Shown one piece after another: positions 49,501 through 58,500 of a DNA stretch of 64,000 nt. The stretch comes from Amphibalanus amphitrite (Eukaryota; Arthropoda; Thecostraca; Balanomorpha; Balanidae), in NCBI RefSeq assembly GCF_019059575.1, contig NW_024881710.1:493001-557000 (forward strand), given 5' to 3'. The stretch's first letter is position 1, and every line of letters begins with the position of its first letter. Below the pieces are notes generated by a model that had not been told where the DNA came from, ran no database searches, and saw only the letters and a program-made list of their open reading frames with translations. Made by a program: the position numbers and the translations under genes.

Positions 49501-52500
49501 ATAAAGATCAACCTAGGGTACCCCCAAATCTAGTTTTCTCATCGGTTTTAGGCCACTTGTTTTTCAGACCTTGGCCTTTTCAACGAAAAAAAGAAGAAAA
49601 TATTTGCAAAAAAAGTGAGGTATTCCGTCTCAGCTGAGTGATGAAACTACCGTTTTGGCAGCCTGGAATAAAGGTTTTAAGCTCCCAAATAAGTTGCCGA
49701 GTCAGAAAATAGGTAGATTTTTCACTCACATGCTTTCTTCCTTTGTGACTCACAACCCCTAATTTGGGGAGGACAAGCTGCCCCAACGGTTCCTGGCCTC
49801 ATGAAGAATTGTTAGGCACCGCCCCCACGGCCCCAGAGTTGTGAGGGCAAGCTTCCCCCACTGCCCTCTCCCCCGGTTTCCGCACCTATGTATGAATCTA
49901 TGAATTTGTGTTGGTAGATTTCCGATTTCGATTCCTCCAGCTGGGGGGGGGGGGCTCAAATACATTACGAGCCCCCCCAGCCGAAAAGTTGGAGGGGCTC
50001 AGCCCCCCCTAGCCCCCCCGGTTCCCGCGCCACTGAATATAGTATTGGAACAGCATAGAGTGGATATTCATGATTGTGTCAAAAATTGGACAATTAATGG
50101 TGAAAAGAACAATAGTAAGGTACACTCAGAAAACACTTTGAGAACATTTTTGAATAAAGACTCAATTGAGTGCTGAAACAAGCCTCAAATGTGTCTGATT
50201 TTAAAAATGGTTTCAGCAAGGCTTCCTTTTAGGGCTCATGTACTTTTAGCCCGAATACTGGATTCAAGTGAGATCGAAATTGGGGATCCGGCTGAAAACT
50301 GGTTTCATAGTGAGATTAATTTTAAAAACTTGACACCGATAATGGGTACTGACTGAGATCTGTTTCTGCGATCAATGGCGTTGCTCAGAAAGTATTCTCA
50401 AAATGTGTGGTCAGTTTTGAATAATGAATAGCGGACATTAGCCCGAAAACTGGTCTCTGAGACCGGAAATGGAGAAACTTTTTTCTCAGTGTATATATTT
50501 GGATGACTTGAGCGTCTATATCAAAATATGTCTACTATCCACGCGTTCATTTTCAACGAAATCTAAGTGACGTAGCTCTATGCTGCTTCATGACAAAATA
50601 TCGAAACGCAAAATATCGAAGCGCAAAATATCGAACGCAAATTATCGAAAGCAAAATATCGAAGCCGCAAATTATCGAAATTGCAAAATATCGAAATCGC
50701 AAAATATCGAATTGCAAAATATCGAAATCGCAAAATATCGAAATCGCAAAATATCGAATCGCAAAATATCGAATTGAAAAATATCGAAATCGCAAAATAT
50801 CGAATAGCATAATATCGAAAGCAAAATATCGAAACGCAAACTATCGAAACGCAAAATATCGAAACGCAACATATCGAAAGACAAAATATCGAAAGACAAA
50901 ATATCGAAAGACAAAATATCGAAAGACAAAATATCGAAAGACAAAATATTGAAAGACAAAATATCGAAAGACAAAATATCGAAAGACAAAACATTGAAAG
51001 ACAAAATATCGAAAGACAAAATATCGAAAAGGCAAAATATCGAACGCAGAATATCGAACGCAAAATATCGAACGCAAAATATCGAAAAGGCAGAATATCG
51101 AACGCAGAATATCGAAAAGGCAAAATATCGAACGCAAAATATCGAACAGACAAAATAGGTATCTAACGCAAAATATCGAAAAGGCAAAAAATCGAACGCA
51201 AATATCGAAAACGCAAAATATCGAACGCAAAATGTCGGAAAGACAAAATAACGAACGCAAAGTGTCGAAAAGGTAAAATATCGACTTGAAATGGCCCTCT
51301 GCAGACTCCTTAGAGCTCTGTCGAACTCATTGGGCCCTCCGTTATATGTAGGCCTCAAAGAGCAATCAGCGGGTCCATGACAGACTAGGAAAACTCTGAT
51401 ATTTTTTGTAGATCTCAGCAGTGGCGGCGGAAGGTAATTTCGGATGGGGTGCAAAGTTTTCTCAAGGGGCCCCTCTGGAAGTTTCGCCCCCCCCCCCCCC
51501 CGATATTTTTTAGAGTGATTATTATTGCTTTATGAAAAACGAAGATTTTGGAAAACTATCCTCAAACACACAAGTTCTGCAAAATATTTGAAATTACAGT
51601 GTACCTATCTCAAATAAAGCATAACGAAGCAAATGCAGCTAGTTTTTATCATCTTATCTTGTTTTAGTCTAGCCACCACCCTCAGCATCTCAACCCACTT
51701 TTCTGGATCCGCAGTGGACCATTAAGGGCCCTACGAGACCGTTCTTAGAAGACCGTGTTTAAAAACCCCTTGGATACCGACCCCTTAGAGGCTCCTCCAG
51801 AGACCTACATGACTCCCCAGACCGAATGAGCCCTCCGACCAGGTCGGTCCCTCAGAAGTTGCTGAAGGGTTTCAGAAAGCAGTATACTCGTAGGCTCGAA
51901 AGGCTTTTGATGGCTCTCAGAGACTGGCATCGGACCCAAAAAAGCCTGTATGGAGACCCTCCAAAGCTGGGATGGCCACCAGGAGCCGATGTTTAGCCTA
52001 AAGAGCCAGTATGTGTGTGTGTACGCTGTATGTGTGGGGTCTTAGAGGCAGGTAGGCCCCTGGAGCGTATATTCCATAACACAACTGACTGGGGGGGGGG
52101 GCTATTTGGAGCCCCCCCGCCCTCCTATCTCCGAAGCTACTGGACCGATTTTCAAAACTCAAACGGTGTTTGCTAGCAGTGGCGGATCCAGGGTAGGGCA
52201 AATAGGGTAATTGCCCTCCACAAAGGACATCATTTTTAACATTACGTCTATGGCAGTGCATGAAAAGAAACAATACCTAAATTGTGATGGTTTGCCCCTC
52301 CCAAAACTCTGGATTGGATCTGCCTAAGTTTGATAGCCCCGGAAGATCTGTCGAGCGAAACCGTTAATTTTGACAGAGTTCGATAGAGCTCTAAGGAGTC
52401 CGCAGAGGGCCATTTCAAGTCGATATTTTACCTTTTCGACGCTTTGCGTTCGTTATTTTGTCATTTCGATATTTTGCGTTCGATATTTTGCCTTTTCGAT

Positions 52501-55500
52501 AGTCTGCGTTCGATATTCTGCCTTTCCGATATTTTGCGTTCGATATTTTGTCTGTTCGATATTTTGCGTTCGATATTTTGTCTTTTCGATATTTTGCGTT
52601 CGATATTTTGTCTTTTCGATATTCTGCGTTCCATATTTTGCCTTCTCGATATTTTGTCTTTCGATATTTTGTCTTTTCGATATTTTGCGTTCGATTTTTT
52701 GTCTTTTCGATATTCTGCGTTCGATATTTTGCCTTTTCGATATTTTGTCTTTCGATATTTTGTCTTTCGATGTTTTGTCTTTCGATATTTTGTCTTTCAA
52801 TATTTTGTCTTTCGATATTTCACGTTTCGATATTTTGCTTTCGATATTATGCTATTCAATATTTTGCGAGTTCGATATTTTGCAATTCGATATTATGCAA
52901 TTCGATATTTTGCGATGTCAATATTTTGCAATGTCGATATTTTGCGGTTCGATATTTTGCGATTTCGTTATTTTGCGCATTCGATATTTTGCTTTCGATA
53001 TTCTGCCACTTCGATAATTTGTCTTCAATATTTTGCTATTCGATATTTTGCTTTCCGATATTTTGTCCGGAACCCCTCTATGCTCCCGTACTTGGTTTTG
53101 GAAGCAGTTAGCGACGCTGTACGTCTTTGAATCGGCGATTGTTTCACCCAGGCCGTTGACGTAGTAGACGAGCACTTTGAAAGAAGGCGACACTCTGAAA
53201 TTCAGCTTGATTTCGATGGATCCGTCGCGTGCCACCTTACCAGAGGTATGAATCTGACCTCGGGTCATGACCTGCGCGGCGGAGGAAATGGTCAGTTAGG
53301 CGGCATTATCAGATATTTATTGGAATATGGGATGACCTAACTGAAAATGAACATGCTACACAAAACACGACGAGAGTGACATAACGTACCCGATGACGGT
53401 CTAGGATGGTTAGCGTACGATTACTGATCATGTAAACAGATTGCACTATCAGCGCGTAGCAGGTACGTACATATCCTGGGCCCAATCTTACCAAATGCCG
53501 TGAATGCGCATTCACGGCATTTGGTAACATTCAGAACTATTCCACATTAACTTATCCATTCGTTTAGGCAACATTCATGATCATTAACGCTATCAAAATC
53601 ATTGGACAAGATAAGCTGGGTGTAAATAAAAAGGATATATTTGATATCAGTGCCTAAACTCCGGCCAGTGCTGCCAAATCCTATTTACGGCATTGGTAAG
53701 ATTGGGCCCTGGTTAATCCGTGGTTACTTACACTTAATGCCGTACCCAAACAGGTAACCAAAGTCCAAACACCAGTAGGTACGGTTTTATGCAAGGCGTG
53801 CAGCCTATAGGTTTCGTCAATTCAATCACAGAAACAGAGTAAGCTTGAAGACACAAAAAGACAAAACGCAAGGAGCTAAGGGCACTTGGAGTCACTTACC
53901 AAATACGTCATTTGCGGCACTTTGATGTTCGACTTAACGGTGAGTCGGAGGCTACCCTCACACTTCAGACCGTATGGGTCCCTCACGGGCACGATCGAAA
54001 TGTACGAGTCGGTCAGAGAGAACCATCCCTTGAGCGACACGTAGTCGCTCCCGGACAGGCCGGACCGACGAGTCCGCACCTGCAGAATGGAACAGTCGTT
54101 AATGTCTCATCCGAGGCTGCATACATTCGGACGGCTCATTGTCAAAATCATGTCTTTAATTACTGAAGACATGCTTTTGGACTCGAGATTCCGTGCGCAC
54201 GTTTGCCCGGGCGCTCATGTTTGAGCGCACGGGTCATCCGATGTGAAATAGTGGCCCGCTGTGACTGGAAGCGGGCCACCACAGCCGGTCTGAGCGGTCC
54301 CACAGCCGGTCTGAGCGGGGTCCCACAGCCGGTCTGAGCAGGGTCCCACAACGGGTCTACTCGGGCCCACAGCCGGTCTGATTGGGGTCCCACATCCGGT
54401 CTGAGCGGACCCACAGCCGGTCTGAGCGGACCCACAGCCGGTATGAGCGGGGTCCCACAGCCGGTCTGAGCGGACCCACAGCCGGTCTACTCGGGCCCAC
54501 AGCCGGTCTGAGCGGACCCACAGCCGGTCTACTCGGGCCCACAGCCGGTGCGGGCCCCATCCGGTCTGAGCGGGGTCCCACAGCCGGTCTGAGTGGGGTC
54601 CCACAGCCGGTCTGAGTAAGGTCCCACAGCCGGTCTGAGCGGGGTCCCACAGCCGGTCTGAGTGGGGTCCCACAGCCGGTCTACTCACATTGACGTTGCT
54701 GGAGATGATACCGGCAGACTGGGGCGCAATGCGGAACCGAATGCGACCGTCCTTGTTGCTCTTGTACTCATTGCATGATTCTTGGTCTGTCTTGGATGGT
54801 ATTGCAGGATAAATGATTGGAAGCTTGTTGAAGTCCTTGTTCACCAGCTTGACTCCTCTGCTGGCTGTCTGGTAACTGTTTTTCACAAATATTCATTTTT
54901 GTTAATGTGTTTGCACTGGATTTAGCAAGACATACAAAGATTATGATGAAAAAATGTTCTACCAAATACGACAAAAAACATTATACGGCATGAATTATAT
55001 CCTCAAAGCCAAAGATATCTTCGACGCTGGCAGCTAATTCCATACTTACTGAACACTTGAAAAGTTTCAGACCAGGTCATTTGTTCACTGTCAAAGTATA
55101 TTGACCAAACCGGAAACCAAATGGCATGCTGCTGCAAAATTTTAATGACAGTTCCATTGCCAAACCAGGTCATACAGTACTATATGCTGCGACTCGTGCT
55201 TTACTTTTTCGATATTTGATATTTCGTTCGGAACCCGTCGCAATAAATCCCACACACAAAAGCTGGATTACAACAACAACAGCGAAAAAGATATGAGCCA
55301 ATTTTACGATCACGGATGACTAGATTGGTTAAATGGGAACGGATGTCCTCACTTTCAATGCTACTTACGACGGGTATGCTATAAACGGATTTTCCGACTT
55401 TTTGATCGGCTTGATCGCTCCTTGGTCAATGAAGGACTCCGTGTGACAAACTTGCAGGGTCTCATCGGAGAGCGGGTCGCCATCCGCTCCCTTCACTGTG

Positions 55501-58500
55501 ACCTGCAATGAATGGTGTCAGAAGCTATGTTGCTTGCAGTGCAGTACACGACAAAGGCAACAGGGAAAGACAACACCTGCAATACAAACACTATTCGTTA
55601 GAATTGTGCTTTTCTACTAACAGGACTTCAAAATACTCCACAGTCTGCTCCACTCCACTCCACAGTCTGCTCTACTTGACTACGCAAATACCTATACCAC
55701 AATCGCACCACAGACTGTCGCACCCGCTGAATTCACGTTCACATTTTCTTAGCCCTTCTTAACCCTATTCCTGGCGGGCTCCGCCGGGACAAGAAACTGG
55801 CGGGGAGGGGGGCCGATTCGGCCCCCCCCTGAGATCTCGAGAACGAAGCAAGATAGCGACAAGCGGTAAACGGCATCGGATACGCATGGACAAGGTCTAC
55901 AATTTTTACTAAGGTCATTTTCAGGTCAGGTCAAAGATGACGTCACAGGGGTCGAAAAAGTCAAAATGGCGGCGTTAGATATGGAGAGAGTTTTTCTCGA
56001 ATAACTTTCGAATTAGTCAAGATAGGAACAAACTAAGGGCATCATCGTGATCCTCTCGTCAATCCGCATCGAATGATATATATGTTGACCTCGAAAGGTC
56101 AAGGTCAAAGGTTGACCTCAGGTCACGTGAGCTCGAGGTCATCATGTATATCATTCGATGCGTCTTGACGAGCTGAACACAATGAGACCATCCACGCGTC
56201 TGTATCTTGTTCCTGTACGGAGTTATTGGCCAAAAACCTTTGGTGACCTTTGATGACGTCACATGACCTCACAGCTGCCCAACAGCAAAACAGACCTCAA
56301 GGTAGTGAAGGTTGATCGTATATGAAGTCATGTATGGTATATGGGGCCATTCCGACCCGTTTTAGTGGTAAAAACAGGGAGTTGATTTTTGGGAGGTCGC
56401 GAAACTGACCTGACTTTAGGTCACCGATATCAAAATTCCGAGATATACAAATTGCACATACTGGTACCCTAACAAAAGCCTGAAGAGAAGAAATTGATCG
56501 GTCAAAAACTCTAGCTCTGGCGTGATTGCAAACTTTTCTGAGGTAGGGTCACCAAACCGCCTCTGGTGACCTGACCTGAGGTCAGATCAACTCAAAATTT
56601 TCAGACATGTTGCGTAGAAGCCTTATAGGAAAAGTCAGAAAATTTGAGCTTCCTAGCTCAACGCGTTTGGGAGAAATAACCAAAAAACCTTAGGGGGGCT
56701 CCTGAGGCCCCCCCCCCGCCAGGAATACGGTTAAGCCTGAAACAGACTCTTTCCGCAGCCAGGGAATCGCATGCGAGAGCTTATTCAAATACATGGAAGC
56801 ACGCTCCCATCAATCGCACGCACCTCCCGCATGCGATTGATGCGGGAAGAATTATAACGTATTTGAATAGGTTCTTGCATGCGATTTCCTGAATGCGGAA
56901 CGAGTCTGTTTCACCCCTTAGGCACATTCATCACAATGTGAGTGATGAATAAGCTATCATAATATGCACTTACAAATCCAATGTATTCCAGACCGGGCTT
57001 GATGAACTTGGTGCCGGGCCGCTCGTCGATTTCGACGCTGATGCGCGGTGTCTGGATGGGTATGACAAGGTCGGAGCCCAGCACCAGGCCCGTGCCCGCC
57101 TCCGTCACGTTGGCCTGGATAATCACCTGACAGTGGGAGGGACACAGAGCAGCACGTCACCACAGGCCGCCGCACCGCCTGGCGGAGGTGCTCACTCGTA
57201 TCAACACTGAACAAATTGGGTACAGCACCAGCCAGCTATAGAGATGCGGGCACTACATACAGAGGCATGAAGTTATTGCTTCATGGGAAGCAGCCTTCAG
57301 AGTTCAGAGTTGAATGGGTAGTGACGAAGAACACTTGCCTGGTTTACGTAGATTCCGCGGTTTCTGAATGTTCTGCCGACTCCGATTTTCGACAAAAGAA
57401 CGTCAAATTCTGCGCAGCCCTTCGAGTCACTCTGCCAAAAAAGTAATACTCTTTTAGGTGAGACAACTGAAAACGTGCAAAATCAGGGCTGCGGAGTCGG
57501 AGTCGGAGTCGGAGTCGGAGTCGGTCGGAGTCGACAGTTGTGACCGGAGTCGGAGTCGGAGTCGGAGTCGATTTTAGAAACCCGAGCCGGAGTCGGAGTC
57601 GGAGTCACCGAAAATCTGTCGACTCCGCAGCCCTGCTAGGTCTGCGGAGTCGGAGTCGGGAGTTGGAGTCGGTCGGAGTCGACAATTCTGCCCGGAGTCG
57701 GAGTCGGAGTCGGAGCTGGTTTTTGAAAGCCGGAGTCGGAGTCGGAGTCGGAGTCGCCGAAAATCCATCGACTCCGCAGCCCTGTGCAAAATATAAACCA
57801 TTTTTAACTTGATGGCTTGAAACGTTATTTTGGGCGTTGCTATGAATATGAGTGTCACGAGAAGAAATGATACCCTTTTGCTCATGTAATTCGGTTAACT
57901 CTCGCCCCGCCGGGGGGGGACAACATGCCCCCTGTGGTTCTCCCTTAATATCAAGAAAACCGCTACGCGCAGCGCCATCTAATTTTCGGTACCTTACCGG
58001 GCATCAATTTGACACCTTCACACAAATTTTCAAGTCTTAGGTCACTTTAAGTCAGGAGTTATTGAGGTCAAACTGAGGTCATGTTCGAGCAAAAATTGAG
58101 CAAAAAACAATTTTTGAAACGCGCACAAAAGCTACAGTTAACAATAAATTTCAAAGTTCTTTATGTGGTCGTGTAGAAAAAAAGACGGCGCTACAAGACT
58201 GCGATCTCTGATTTTCAAAATTCTGTGATTTTACCACGAAAAAATAAAAAAATATAAAAAAGCAAAACAAACCCCGAAAGTTTTTCGAATTTCGAAAAAA
58301 CAGAATATAGATGATAGTACCTGCACTCATCTATCTGCATACCGAATTTTAGATCGATACCTCCTTTTTGACCATGTTATAGGGAAAAACTGTTCAAAAT
58401 TCAAGACGTCAAATTTTTGAACTCAATTTTTAGCCATCTAGACCACATAGCGCAAAACAAAGACCACCATTAGACACCGCGTGTAACAAGCTGCATCGAA

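Noticed and set aside
50672-51454. 260-codon frame rich in Phe, Ile, Leu and Asp, and its mirror at 52370-53130
   Set aside because: Translations of the ATATCGAAA tandem arrays; open in multiple frames, no start context or conservation.
54286-54686. CRISPR-like regular repeats
   Set aside because: Direct repeats have no unique spacers, unit spacing varies, and the locus is in a eukaryotic intron.
57540-57885. Frames of Gly-Val or Arg-Leu/Ser-Asp repeats
   Set aside because: Translations of the GGAGTC hexamer foldback.
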